Shown here piece after piece: positions 7,942 to 16,473 of a DNA stretch of 46,431 nt. The position numbers and the translations under genes were made by a program. This stretch comes from an uncultured Alphaproteobacteria bacterium (GTDB lineage: Bacteria > Pseudomonadota > Alphaproteobacteria > HIMB59): the NCBI GenBank assembly GCA_902591315.1, contig CACJAI010000008.1, positions 1 to 46,431 of the forward strand, in the 5' to 3' direction. The notes under the pieces were generated by a model, which did not search any database, was not told where the DNA came from, and was given only the letters and a program-made list of their open reading frames with translations. Each line of letters opens with the position of its first letter. Position 1 is the first letter of the stretch.

Positions 7942-8964
7942 ATGGCTTCATTTAAAGGTAATAAACTCTACGTTCATGGCTCTGGTCTTAAGACAGGTAT
8001 TTTGATCACAAATTTAGGAACACCAGATGAACCAACTAAGTCGTCTTTAAAGACTTATCTAAAGCAATTTCTATCAGATGAACGTGTCATAGAAACTCCA
8101 AAAGCTATTTGGTGGCCTATTCTTAATGGAATAGTTTTAAATACTCGACCAGCGAAGTCAGCTAAAAATTACAAATCTGTTTGGACAGAGGAAGGTTCAC
8201 CTCTTCTATTCCACACAAAAAACCAATTATTGAAAATAAAAGAATTTATTAATAAGAAATATCAAAATATCGTATTTGATATTGGAATGCGTTATGGGAA
8301 TCCTAGCATCTCTAAGGGTTTAAATAATCTTAGAAATCAAAATTGTGATCGTATTATTATTTTACCTTTATACCCTCAATATTGTGCGGCTACAACGGGC
8401 TCAACGTTTGATGCTGTTGCAGAAGAATTAAAAAATTGGCGTTGGGTACCATCTCTTCGTTTTATTGGAGGATATTACGAAAATGAACTTTATATTAAAG
8501 CTCTTAAAAATAGCATTGAAGAATTTTGGACTAAAAATTCAAAACCAAAAAAAATCATATTTAGCTATCATGGTGTTCCAAAAAAATATTTAGATAAAGG
8601 GGATCCGTATCATTGTTTTTGCAGAAAAACTACTAGGCTGGTGGCAGAGACCATGGGCTTACCAGAGGAAAGTTATATGACCACATTTCAATCTAGATTT
8701 GGACCAGCAGAATGGCTTCAACCTTACACAGATAAAACTATAGAGAGCTTAGCAAAAAATGGTACAGACCACATTCATGTTATAAGTCCTGCTTTTTCCT
8801 CAGATTGTCTCGAGACAATTGAAGAACTTAACGAGGAAAATAGAGAAATATTCATGGAAAATGGTGGAAAGGAATTTGGATATATTCCTTGTCTAAATGA
8901 TCGAGAAGATCATATACTCCTACTCACTTCGTTGATAGAAAACGAACTACATGGGTGGGTATGA
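7942..8964 (+). CDS. hemH: Ferrochelatase
   Basis: 340 residues. Motifs: GILITNLGTPDEP (N-terminal), YLKQFLSDERVIE, VWTEEGSPL, the catalytic-histidine segment FSYHGVPKKYLDKGDPYHC, and TTFQSRFGPAEWLQPYTD near the C-terminal third. It inserts Fe2+ into protoporphyrin IX, the final step to protoheme. The CFC in YHCFCRKTTRLV is the common bacterial pattern and not by itself an Fe-S cluster site. It starts at ATG 7942, 18 bases after hemE, and overlaps hemF by four bases. Confidence 0.95.
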   Translation: MASFKGNKLYVHGSGLKTGILITNLGTPDEPTKSSLKTYLKQFLSDERVIETPKAIWWPILNGIVLNTRPAKSAKNYKSVWTEEGSPLLFHTKNQLLKIKEFINKKYQNIVFDIGMRYGNPSISKGLNNLRNQNCDRIIILPLYPQYCAATTGSTFDAVAEELKNWRWVPSLRFIGGYYENELYIKALKNSIEEFWTKNSKPKKIIFSYHGVPKKYLDKGDPYHCFCRKTTRLVAETMGLPEESYMTTFQSRFGPAEWLQPYTDKTIESLAKNGTDHIHVISPAFSSDCLETIEELNEENREIFMENGGKEFGYIPCLNDREDHILLLTSLIENELHGWV

Positions 8965-9776
8965 GTGATCAAATAAAAAATCAACAAACTAAAGCAGAAA
9001 AGTGGTTTCGAGAACTTCGAAATCAAATGGTTGGATCAATACAAAATCTTGATGGGTCTAAATTTATAGAAAAAGAGTGGCAAAGACCTGGTGGTGGTGG
9101 AGGTTTGATGTCCTTACTAAAAGGAGAAATATTTGAAAAAGTAGGAGTAAACATTTCAACTGTGCATGGCAATTTTAGTGAAGAATTTAAAAAATCAATG
9201 CCGGGAACTGAAGAGGATCCAAGCTTTTGGGCCAGTGGTATCTCAGTCGTAGCTCACATGAAAAACCCGAAAATTGCTGCAGCTCATTTTAACACTCGGT
9301 ACATAACCACTAAAGGAAAACAATGGTTTGGTGGTGGTTGTGATTTAACCCCTGCAATACCTGAAAAATTAGAAACAGATAATTTTCATCAAGGTCTCCA
9401 ACGAACATGTGATCAACATAATTCAACTTATTATGAAAAATTTAAAAAACAATGTGATGAATACTTTTATTTAGAGCATCGAAAAGAAAGTAGAGGTATA
9501 GGAGGGATTTTTTTTGATTATATCAATACAGACTTTGATAATGACTTATCTTTCATAAAAGATGTTGGGCAATTCTTTGTTAATTTTGTAATTGAAAACT
9601 CAAAAAGAAAAAAAGATTTTAACTTTAATCAAGATGACTTAGATGCTCTCTCAAAAAAAAGATCTCGTTACGTAGAATTTAATTTGCTTTATGATAGAGG
9701 GACATTATTTGGATTAAAAACCGGTGGTAATATTGATGCTATATTAATGTCAATGCCTCCAGAGGCTAAATGGTAA
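8961..9776 (+). CDS. hemF: Oxygen-dependent coproporphyrinogen III oxidase
   Basis: 271 residues from ATG 8961, which overlaps the hemH stop as ATGA; a GTG at 8955 is in frame but less likely. Motifs of the aerobic HemF family: FIEKEWQRPGGGGGLMSLLKG-type segment, GNFSEEF, VVAHMKNPKIAAAHFNTRY, WFGGGCDLTP and YVEFNLLYDRGTLFGLKTGG. It decarboxylates coproporphyrinogen III using O2. The protein ends at MPPEAKW, about 20-25 residues earlier than E. coli HemF; I believe a short tail is common in alphaproteobacteria. Use of the O2-dependent enzyme fits an aerobic lifestyle. Confidence 0.95.
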   Translation: MSDQIKNQQTKAEKWFRELRNQMVGSIQNLDGSKFIEKEWQRPGGGGGLMSLLKGEIFEKVGVNISTVHGNFSEEFKKSMPGTEEDPSFWASGISVVAHMKNPKIAAAHFNTRYITTKGKQWFGGGCDLTPAIPEKLETDNFHQGLQRTCDQHNSTYYEKFKKQCDEYFYLEHRKESRGIGGIFFDYINTDFDNDLSFIKDVGQFFVNFVIENSKRKKDFNFNQDDLDALSKKRSRYVEFNLLYDRGTLFGLKTGGNIDAILMSMPPEAKW

Positions 9777-9780
9777 CAAA

Positions 9781-10197
9781 ATGTATGAGTTATTAAAAAT
9801 TTTACATATCATATCTTTTGTATCATGGTTTGCTGGGTTATTTTATTTACCAAGACTTTTTGTTTATCATGTAGAAAACATAACCAATCCTGAAATGAAT
9901 AGTGTATTTCAAAAAATGGAATATAAATTGCTAAAAATTATAATGAACCCAGCAATGATATTGACTTGGGTATTTGGTTTAGCCCTTATCCATTATGTAG
10001 GTTTTGAATTATGGCTTTTTTTGAAAATTATATTAGTTCTTATTCTCTCTGCATTTCATATGTATTTAAGTAAAATTAGAAAAAGTCTAGAGAGTAATTT
10101 TAGAGACTATACCTCAAAATATCTAAGAATAATCAATGAAGTGCCTACTGTTCTTCTAATTTTAATTGTAATACTTGTAGTTGTAAGACCTTTTTAA
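9781..10197 (+). CDS. hemJ: Protoporphyrinogen oxidase HemJ
   Basis: 138 residues with four predicted membrane segments. The N-terminus MYELLKILHIISFVSWFAGL followed by YLPRLFVYH matches the UPF0093/HemJ family, including the conserved His9 in the first helix and the arginine in LPRLFVYH. HemJ is the membrane protoporphyrinogen IX oxidase found in most alphaproteobacteria lacking HemG and HemY. It starts four bases after hemF and is the last haem gene in the run; a MATE gene follows five bases later. Confidence 0.93.
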   Translation: MYELLKILHIISFVSWFAGLFYLPRLFVYHVENITNPEMNSVFQKMEYKLLKIIMNPAMILTWVFGLALIHYVGFELWLFLKIILVLILSAFHMYLSKIRKSLESNFRDYTSKYLRIINEVPTVLLILIVILVVVRPF

Positions 10198-10201
10198 TTT
10201 T

Positions 10202-11548
10202 ATGGATCTTACCCAAGGGGATATAAAAAAACAATTAATCGGTATGGCTGTTCCAGCAGGAACAGGTCTTTTGTTTTATACTCTGTACAATGTAGTAGAT
10301 ACTTTTTATGCAGGTCTCATAAGCACAGAGGCTATTGCAGGCTTATCAATATCTTACCCCTTGTATTTTATTTTATTAGCCTTCGCTGTAGGTTTTGGAC
10401 AAGGTACCACAGCTCTTGTTTCAATAGCTATTGGCAAAAAAAAATTTAATGAGGCAATTAAGATACATACTCAAGCTTTAGTTATCACTTTATTGGTTTC
10501 AATAGCCATAGGGCTAACAACGTTTCTATTATCTAGACCAGTATTTTTATATTTTGGGGCAGAAGGTATTTTTCTTAACAATGGTCTAAGATACATAAAA
10601 ATACTCTCAATTGGTGCTCCAATTTTTATTGTTTCTTTTGTTGTTAATTCTCTTTTATATGCACAAGGAGATACAAAAAAAAATAGAAATGCATTAATCA
10701 TAAGCTTTTTTATTAATTTAATATTTAGTCCTTTCTTATCTTTAGGTTATGGTCCTTTTCCTGCATTGGGAACTCTCGGCATAGCTCTTGCAACAGTCAT
10801 ATCTCAACTATTTCATTTTTTCTTTTTAAGCTATTATGCTATTCGCAGTCCTTTGTTTAATTATTTCAATTACAATTATATTTGGTTAGAAGCTAAATTC
10901 GTATTAAGAATTCTAAGACAATCTATACCCTCTAGTATGAATATGTTCATGATTGCAGTTGGTTTCTTCATAATGCAAAAATTTGTTACAAGTTATGGTG
11001 CCTCAGCTAGTGCAGCTTATGGTATAGCTTTAAGAATTGAGCAAATTATTTTATTACCTGCCATAGGATTTAGTAGTGCTTTATTAAGTATGGTAGGACA
11101 AAATTTTGGTTCGAAGAATTTTGATAGAATTTATGAAGCTTTTTTAATTTCATTAAGGTTATCTATGACAATGATGATTTTTGGAGCATTAGTGCTTATA
11201 TTTGCGGGAGAAAGGATTGCTAGTTTTTTTTCAAGAGACAGTGAAGTGATAATTATTGCTGGTAGTTACTTGTTTATGGTAGCTTTTTTGGCTTTTATAT
11301 ATCAAGTTATTGATAGGTGTGATTCTGTACTTTCTGGTTTAAGAAAACCCTCTGTAAATGTGTTCTACACTTTTATTAGATTGGTATTTCTTCCCCCATT
11401 TGTAATTTATTTATTTTCTGAGACTCTTGAAAAAGGCCTAATTGGTATTTGGTGGGCTATATTTTTTACAAATTTACTAGGCTCAGTGTTTGTTTTTTTT
11501 CATATGAAATATTTATTTAAAAAAGAATCCAGTATCTTAATAAATTAA
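10202..11548 (+). CDS. MATE family efflux transporter
   Basis: 448 residues, about 12 hydrophobic segments in two repeats. The N-terminal part (DIKKQLIGMAVPAGTGLLFYTLYNVVDTFYAG) and the conserved GFGQGTTALVSIAIGKK segment are typical MATE features, as is LLSMVGQNFGSKNFDRI after the central loop. MATE proteins export organic cations or drugs against Na+ or H+. It starts five bases after hemJ, so it is likely co-transcribed with the haem genes; a role in porphyrin or intermediate export is possible but not shown by sequence. Its stop shares the tetranucleotide TTAA with the convergent DUF2721 gene. Confidence 0.9.
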   Translation: MDLTQGDIKKQLIGMAVPAGTGLLFYTLYNVVDTFYAGLISTEAIAGLSISYPLYFILLAFAVGFGQGTTALVSIAIGKKKFNEAIKIHTQALVITLLVSIAIGLTTFLLSRPVFLYFGAEGIFLNNGLRYIKILSIGAPIFIVSFVVNSLLYAQGDTKKNRNALIISFFINLIFSPFLSLGYGPFPALGTLGIALATVISQLFHFFFLSYYAIRSPLFNYFNYNYIWLEAKFVLRILRQSIPSSMNMFMIAVGFFIMQKFVTSYGASASAAYGIALRIEQIILLPAIGFSSALLSMVGQNFGSKNFDRIYEAFLISLRLSMTMMIFGALVLIFAGERIASFFSRDSEVIIIAGSYLFMVAFLAFIYQVIDRCDSVLSGLRKPSVNVFYTFIRLVFLPPFVIYLFSETLEKGLIGIWWAIFFTNLLGSVFVFFHMKYLFKKESSILIN

Positions 11549-11958
11549 CTAAAATCTTTCAGGTCTTCCAAATGCTTACTAAGAGCTTTGGTAGATAATT
11601 GTATCTCATAGATAAATAACATTATAGCTATTGAAAATATCAATATCCCTAAACCAAAAAAGTTTAAAGCTAAGTCATAAATCTTGATATAGCTAAAAAA
11701 AATAGATATTAAATTCAGCAAAAAGCTGATCCCAGATAGAGTTTGAACTGACCTAACTAATGTTAAACGGGTTGTAAGTACTTTAATTTGATCTAAGTGA
11801 TGTTGAACCACATTGCTAGTTGGTCTATTTGTAATTATTGTGTCATGGATCTTTCTGATTAATGAAGCAAGAGAAGTATATCTATTACCAAACGATATCA
11901 TCATTAAAGGTATAGCTGGAAACAAAAGTGCTGGATAAAGTGTTGTGAAACTTGGCAT
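11545..11958 (-). CDS. DUF2721 family membrane protein
   Basis: 137 residues. Three hydrophobic stretches: LYPALLFPAIPLMMISFGN near the N-terminus, and LSGISFLLNLISIFFSYIK and LALNFFGLGILIFSIAIMLFIYE near the C-terminus. The NRYTSLASLIRKIHD segment after the first helix and the overall layout (helix, amphipathic linker with HHLDQIKVL, two helices) fit DUF2721, a small membrane family of unknown function. It is monocistronic as far as visible; the region upstream to 12152 would hold its promoter. Confidence 0.75.
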   Translation of the reverse strand: MPSFTTLYPALLFPAIPLMMISFGNRYTSLASLIRKIHDTIITNRPTSNVVQHHLDQIKVLTTRLTLVRSVQTLSGISFLLNLISIFFSYIKIYDLALNFFGLGILIFSIAIMLFIYEIQLSTKALSKHLEDLKDFS

Positions 11959-12093
11959 ACTATTAATGGAGCAGTTTGTTATAACTAGGAGGGAATAACT
12001 AAGTATCTATGTCAACACGGAGTTAAATGAAACTTTTAAAAACTGCTCCTATTAAATTTATACATAATAATCAGAAAAAAACTCTTGTTATGA

Positions 12094-12112
12094 TTGCATA
12101 ACAACTATGCAA
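12094..12112. promoter_or_regulatory. Perfect inverted repeat upstream of the DUF2721 gene
   Basis: TTGCATA-ACAAC-TATGCAA is a perfect 7-bp inverted repeat with a 5-base spacer in the 194-bp gap between the DUF2721 start and the ArgO stop. There is no T run, so an operator is more likely than a terminator. Regulator unknown. Confidence 0.3.
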
Positions 12113-12152
12113 CTTACAGACAGCTAATGAAATTTTAAAATAAATGTAATTG

Positions 12153-12764
12153 TCAAATTATTTCCAAGAAAACAATCGATAAAGTAAGTATAAGCAAATA
12201 AAGAATAATTATTATATTAACTAATTTCCAAACTTGTTTATTTAAAAAAAATAATCTCAGTGATTGAGCACCATAGCCTAAAAAATAAAAAAAAATAAAT
12301 GATGCTAGACTTGCACCTAATCCAAATAAAATCTTATCAGAAATTATTAGAAAATTTTTTGATAAATTTCCTAAAATAAAAACTGTGTCTGAGTAAACAT
12401 GTGGGTTCAAAAAAGTAAAGGCAAGTGTCTGAAGGGCTACTTTTGACTTAGATGTTTGTGTATGTGTTTGTGAAAAGACAATATCATTCTTAAATGTTTT
12501 TATCTTCGACCATATAAAATTTAAAAGAAAGAGAACAAGCCCAATTGATAACAATAAATTAATTAGATCATTGATGAAATTTTTAATAAAGTGAAATATG
12601 AAAATTCCAAAAAAAATCAATAAGAAATCACCAACTATACATATTGAAGTGACTAAAAAAATATTATTTTTTTTTATACCTTGCTCTATAACAAATAAAT
12701 TTTGTGCACCTATAGCGAGTATTAAACTTAAACCTGTTGAAAAACCAAAAATAAACTCGTTCAT
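12153..12764 (-). CDS. LysE/ArgO family amino-acid exporter
   Basis: 203 residues with about six hydrophobic segments. The N-terminus STGLSLILAIGAQNLFVIEQGI carries the LysE/ArgO signature (GxQNxFVxxQG), and the second half begins with the family-typical LAFTFLNPHVYSDTVFILG. Members export lysine or arginine (or analogues) across the inner membrane. Substrate is not certain. It is on the minus strand downstream of the TAXI-like gene with a gap of about 130 bases; a regulator of the ArgP/LysG type is not next to it. Confidence 0.88.
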   Translation of the reverse strand: MNEFIFGFSTGLSLILAIGAQNLFVIEQGIKKNNIFLVTSICIVGDFLLIFFGIFIFHFIKNFINDLINLLLSIGLVLFLLNFIWSKIKTFKNDIVFSQTHTQTSKSKVALQTLAFTFLNPHVYSDTVFILGNLSKNFLIISDKILFGLGASLASFIFFYFLGYGAQSLRLFFLNKQVWKLVNIIIILYLLILTLSIVFLEII

Positions 12765-12822
12765 GACAATTTTGCACAGTTTATATACTTTACACCTAAA
12801 ATCTATTTAGTAAGTTTGTGTG

Positions 12823-12912
12823 ATGAAAGTATTTGTTGGTGGGGTATTTTTTGCTTTAATATTTATTTTTGTCGTAACTGATGGTTTTGTAAAAATTAGT
12901 CTACCTCTGTAA
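12823..12912 (+). CDS. Possible 29-residue single-span membrane peptide
   Basis: ATG at 12823 opens a 29-codon frame, MKVFVGGVFFALIFIFVVTD followed by GFVKISLPL, ending TAA at 12912. It would be one transmembrane helix with a short tail. No clear ribosome binding site is seen, and it overlaps the 3' end of the convergent TAXI-like gene by 17 bases. It could be a chance frame; kept because the composition is that of a real small membrane protein. Confidence 0.22.
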   Translation: MKVFVGGVFFALIFIFVVTDGFVKISLPL

Positions 12913-13477
12913 ACCCTCTTCTTTTACCACTACTCCACTCATCACTAAATTTTAAAGTCCCTAAGTGTAATGGTATTTTTTCTTTAACAATTAAATTATT
13001 TTCCGAAAATTCAAAAAAAGATTTATGAAGATAGCGAAACTCAAGCAAATGATTCATAATTCCAAAGTTTATATCCTTAATCACATTAGGATCTACATTC
13101 TGGTTTGAAATAAAAACATAATCATTATCTGCGGGAAAATTTAAAATTGAACGAAGCGATAAATTAGAGGGACGATTGATTAAATCTGATTTTTTAATAA
13201 TTGCATATTGAAATTGATTTTGTTCAATTTTTTTAATTATTTCATCAACGCTATCATCGAGGCGTGTATTGCATTCTAAAGTGTTAGAACCACCATAACT
13301 ATGAGATATTTCAAGTTCCCTGTCCAATACTTTGCAAATACTTTTAGCTAGAATATATTCTGTTCCCAATGTAGAACGAACCATGATTGTTATAGAAATA
13401 TCTTGAGAAAGAGCAAACAATAAATTCGTTTTAAGAAATAATATTACAATAAAAGAAAATATTACTTTTAAATACAT
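12896..13477 (-). CDS. Orphan TAXI-like periplasmic binding protein (short)
   Basis: 193 residues with a likely Sec signal peptide (MYLKVIFSFIVILFLKTNLL, cleavage near ALS). The mature N-terminus, ISITIMVRSTLGTEYILAKS then LECNTRLDDSVDEIIKKIEQ and FQYAIIKKSD, resembles TAXI-family TRAP solute receptors (gG..GtyY.lg..ic.l.n....C.v.sTgGS..Ni..l..Ge.dfaivQsD). It is much shorter than the usual 310-330 residues, covering roughly the first lobe, and no TRAP permease gene is nearby. It may be a reduced sensor or binding protein, or a remnant. Identification is from motif resemblance only. Confidence 0.5.
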   Translation of the reverse strand: MYLKVIFSFIVILFLKTNLLFALSQDISITIMVRSTLGTEYILAKSICKVLDRELEISHSYGGSNTLECNTRLDDSVDEIIKKIEQNQFQYAIIKKSDLINRPSNLSLRSILNFPADNDYVFISNQNVDPNVIKDINFGIMNHLLEFRYLHKSFFEFSENNLIVKEKIPLHLGTLKFSDEWSSGKRRGFTEVD

Positions 13478-13523
13478 AGATTACTTTTAACATAAAACAT
13501 TCTAAATTGTTTAATAGAATTAA

Positions 13524-14237
13524 ATGCCAAATTTTTCAACTATTGCATTAATAGCTTGTTTTGCATACGTCATTGAAAGTATTTTTGGTTTTGGTGGTAC
13601 GATAATCTTTCTGGGAATTAGTGGATTTTTCTTTGACTTTAATTCTTTATTAAAGCTTGCAATGATTGTTGGGCTATCCTCCGGTTTAGCTGTTTTAATT
13701 CAATCATACAAATATGTCTCTTTAAATCATCTGATCAAAATTTTAATTTATACAATTCCTGGTGCATTAATTGGAACATATTTTATCAGTTATTTTGCAT
13801 CAGATATTTTAATAAAAATATTTGCAATAATTTTAATTATTTACGGATGTTTCAACTTATTCTTTCCTGATATCAAGTTTCCTCAATTCTTGAAAAATTT
13901 TTTTGTAATTCTAGGTGGATTTATTCAAGGAATTTATACTATTGGAGGACCATTTGTATTAATGGGGTATAAAGATTATTTCTCCTCAAAACAAGAGTTG
14001 CGATCAACTATGGCTGGATATTTTTTTATTATAAACTCTTTGAGAGCAATATTTTTTATGTATTTAGGAGGAAGCTATTTAGAGATAGTGAAAATATACT
14101 ATCCAATAGCTCTTTTAGTTATGATGAGTGTTTGGCTGGGTTATTTTATACATAAACAAATACCAGAAATCCTATTTAAAAAACTTATTATTATTGCTAT
14201 CACTTTGATAGGAGTATTGATTTTATTTACAAAATGA
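13524..14237 (+). CDS. TSUP (TauE/SafE) family permease
   Basis: 237 residues, about eight hydrophobic segments. The N-terminus ALIACFAYVIESIFGFGGT and the second repeat FFVILGGFIQGIYTIGGPFVLMGYKD carry the paired G-F/I-G-G motifs of the sulfite exporter TauE/SafE family. Members move sulfite, sulfoacetate or other organic anions. The last four bases overlap the DUF3445 gene (ATGA), a sign of co-translation and perhaps of a transporter supplying the substrate, or exporting the product, of that protein. Confidence 0.85.
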   Translation: MPNFSTIALIACFAYVIESIFGFGGTIIFLGISGFFFDFNSLLKLAMIVGLSSGLAVLIQSYKYVSLNHLIKILIYTIPGALIGTYFISYFASDILIKIFAIILIIYGCFNLFFPDIKFPQFLKNFFVILGGFIQGIYTIGGPFVLMGYKDYFSSKQELRSTMAGYFFIINSLRAIFFMYLGGSYLEIVKIYYPIALLVMMSVWLGYFIHKQIPEILFKKLIIIAITLIGVLILFTK

Positions 14238-14947
14238 TCGACTGGGAACCATATGGACCTATTTACTCTGTAGCTCCTGGAATAAAAAAAATAAAAGACC
14301 TTCCAATTATTGAATATGATGAGCATGAAGAAAGATATTTAAGTTTGAAACAAAAATGTAAAGAAAATATTTTTATTGATGATTATTTTACAAAAGAAAT
14401 TGATATAGCTGTATGCGAGAAGTTAAATTCTATAATAAAAAAAGAATACCCATCTAAAAATTCTAACTTTAATGACTTTGTAGAACTTGGTTATAATCTT
14501 CAAGAGGATATAGCTATTTTTCACAGATGTAACAAACTTATAGCTTTACATGTTTCATTTCCATCTGTTTGGGTGCCTAAAGAAAAAATTGGTCTTAGTT
14601 TTGCTCAAATCCATCAACCTGTACCAGGTATGGAAAATTTTTTAAAAAATGAGGATAAATATGTTCAGATGATGGTTGAAGCAACAACTCCTATTATAAG
14701 ATATGTTTGGGGAGAGCATTATGGTTATTATTTATGTGAGCACGAACCTTTGCAAGAAAGTGTAAAAGTGATGCACACAGAAAGACAGACTTTTATTGGA
14801 ATTCCAGAGAGTGATATTGGTATTTTCTTAATTCGAAAGAAAGTGATGTTTTATGAAGACACATCAAATGATTTTAAGGAATGGTATAAAAGGCAAGTCA
14901 GATCTATGACAGAGGATCAAAAAATTTATAAGATAAAAAGAATCTGA
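14234..14947 (+). CDS. DUF3445 / haem-dependent oxidative N-demethylase-like protein
   Basis: 237 residues. Conserved DUF3445 blocks are seen: NLQEDIAIF (88-96), LIALHVSFPSVWVPKEKIG (102-120), the AQIHQPVPGME segment (124-134), and TERQTFIGIPESDIGIFLIR near the C-terminus. Characterised relatives are the haem-binding, PAS-fold alpha subunit of dimethylamine N-demethylase (HODM). Here only that subunit is present; the flavin and other subunits of HODM are not adjacent. The substrate is unknown. Coupling by a four-base overlap to a TSUP permease is the main clue. It lies 4 kb from a haem biosynthesis run. Confidence 0.75.
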   Translation: MIDWEPYGPIYSVAPGIKKIKDLPIIEYDEHEERYLSLKQKCKENIFIDDYFTKEIDIAVCEKLNSIIKKEYPSKNSNFNDFVELGYNLQEDIAIFHRCNKLIALHVSFPSVWVPKEKIGLSFAQIHQPVPGMENFLKNEDKYVQMMVEATTPIIRYVWGEHYGYYLCEHEPLQESVKVMHTERQTFIGIPESDIGIFLIRKKVMFYEDTSNDFKEWYKRQVRSMTEDQKIYKIKRI

Positions 14948-14994
14948 GTCGATACTAGCGATCGAAAAAATTAATATATTTGAGGGTAATCAGA

Positions 14995-15180
14995 TTACTG
15001 TTCCTGATTTCCCTGAGCTGGAGCATTTGGATCTGTAAGGCGCTCTAATTCAGCTAACTCTTCTGCTTCTCTTTTTGCTTCTCTTTTAGCCTTTTTAGCG
15101 GCAAGTTTTTCTTGGCGCTTACGCTCTTTCTCCATAGCTCTTTCACCAGCTTTTGATTTATAGTCAAAGTGAAGTCCCAT
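14995..15180 (-). CDS. Small, highly charged conserved-type protein of unknown function
   Basis: 61 residues, MGLHFDYKSKAGERAMEKER then alternating Lys/Arg/Ala/Glu in a long predicted helix or coiled coil, ending with a Pro/Gln-rich tail (DPNAPAQGNQEQ). The start MG(L/F)xFDxKSKAGER looks familiar from small alphaproteobacterial hypothetical proteins, but I cannot name a family. Codon use is less AT-biased than in neighbours, which supports real coding. It is convergent with the DUF3445 gene and lies 56 bases downstream of the dipeptidase start-to-stop block on the same side. Function not known. Confidence 0.65.
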   Translation of the reverse strand: MGLHFDYKSKAGERAMEKERKRQEKLAAKKAKREAKREAEELAELERLTDPNAPAQGNQEQ

Positions 15181-15236
15181 ATAAAGATTATATCAGAATT
15201 TTTTTGATACTAAAGTTTCACTTCATTGAATATTTA

Positions 15237-16313
15237 TTAATTTAAAACTCTTTTTAAAAGATTAATCCAATTTAAATGTGAAATTTTAATCATTAAGTTT
15301 TCATTAAAACCCTGTGAAATTAATAAATCGATTAATTTATGCATACCTAGAACACTATTTAGATCTTTTGGCATCATTGCACCGTCGAAATCTGAGCCAA
15401 ATCCAACTTTATCATCTCCCATATAGTCAATAAGGTACTTAAAATGATCAACTATTATTTGTAAATCTGTATCAGAAACCATTTTTCCATCTTTCCTTAA
15501 AAAAGCTGGGGCAAAGTTAACCCCAACCATCCCTTGAGTTTCTTTGATTGCATCTAATTGCTTATTTGTAAGGTTTCTAGAGTGTGGGCAAATCTGATGA
15601 GCATTGCTATGCGTCGCTACTAGGGGCGAATTTGAATATTTTGCTATATCCCAAAAGCCTTTTTCATTTAAATGAGAGGTGTCAATTAACATATTTAGTG
15701 AATTACAATTTTTTATAAGTTCTATTCCTATTTCGGTTAAACCATCTCCAATATCTGGTGAAGTTGGAAAAGCAAAGGGAACGCCCTCTGCAAAAATAGT
15801 AGGTCTTGACCAAACTGGCCCAATTGATCTAAGACCAGCTCGAAATAAAGTTTCGAGATTATAAAAATTTTTATCTATACATTCTGCACCCTCTATATGC
15901 ATTACTACAGATAATTGATCATCATGTTTAAACGAGGTTTCCAAATCCTTGCCAGATAAACAAATCTTAACTTTATTTTTTGAGTTTCTTTCAATTTTTG
16001 AAAGGATAGACAATTGATTTAAAACAATTGGTAATGCATCATTTACTTCTACGGGTCTTGGAAGTGGTAATAAATACTCATCTTTCTCCATATCTTTATA
16101 GTTGACCAACTTATCAGAGTCAGAGATATCTTGTTCTGGGGTAGGAACATATATGGCGCATAAGCCTCCTTTAAAATTAGCTTGGTTCATTCGAGGAAGA
16201 TCTAAATGTCCCTCATTATCTCCATCGATAAAATCAAGATAGGAGTCAGGTTTGTTCTTTAAAAATAGTCTAAATAATACATCATTATGGCCATCAAAAA
16301 TTTTATAATCCAT
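15237..16313 (-). CDS. Membrane dipeptidase-like zinc peptidase (M19)
   Basis: 358 residues. Metal ligands of the renal dipeptidase family are all visible: DGHND (His9, Asp11), MHIEGAE (Glu141), DTSHLNEKGFWDI (His214), ATHSNAH (His235) and GFGSDFDG (Asp near 308). The CPHSRNL segment after the fourth site is also typical. M19 enzymes hydrolyse dipeptides, often with a D-residue at the C-terminal side, and some act on other amides. No signal peptide is seen, so it is probably cytoplasmic. The ATG start at 16313 is divergent from two small plus-strand genes with 160 bp between. Confidence 0.92.
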   Translation of the reverse strand: MDYKIFDGHNDVLFRLFLKNKPDSYLDFIDGDNEGHLDLPRMNQANFKGGLCAIYVPTPEQDISDSDKLVNYKDMEKDEYLLPLPRPVEVNDALPIVLNQLSILSKIERNSKNKVKICLSGKDLETSFKHDDQLSVVMHIEGAECIDKNFYNLETLFRAGLRSIGPVWSRPTIFAEGVPFAFPTSPDIGDGLTEIGIELIKNCNSLNMLIDTSHLNEKGFWDIAKYSNSPLVATHSNAHQICPHSRNLTNKQLDAIKETQGMVGVNFAPAFLRKDGKMVSDTDLQIIVDHFKYLIDYMGDDKVGFGSDFDGAMMPKDLNSVLGMHKLIDLLISQGFNENLMIKISHLNWINLLKRVLN

Positions 16314-16394
16314 GTCATAAATTTATCATTTTTTTTGTTACTTAGACTACATGCAAATTAAAAATATTTAATGAATTTGTTTGAAGTCTCATAA

Positions 16395-16413
16395 ATAGAC
16401 ATCAGCTGTCTAT
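16395..16413. promoter_or_regulatory. Inverted repeat in the divergent dipeptidase / small-gene promoter region
   Basis: ATAGACA-TCAGC-TGTCTAT is a perfect 7-bp inverted repeat with a 5-base centre, located 60-80 bp upstream of the small gene at 16474 and about 80 bp upstream of the dipeptidase start. Position and symmetry suggest an operator that could serve both directions. No cognate regulator is recognised in the window. Confidence 0.35.
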
Positions 16414-16473
16414 ATTTAGCAAAAGTAAAACTTCTTTTTAAAACTATATATATGTAAGAAAGGAAATAAAATT

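Noticed and set aside
8955-8960. GTG start for hemF at 8955.
   Set aside because: ATG 8961 forms a clean four-base ATGA overlap with hemH, the pattern used elsewhere in this run.
12027-12101. A 24-codon frame (MKLLKTAPIKFIHNNQKKTL...) with a GGAG upstream.
   Set aside because: Too short and without family resemblance; the GGAG spacing can occur by chance, and it overlaps the inverted repeat at 12094.
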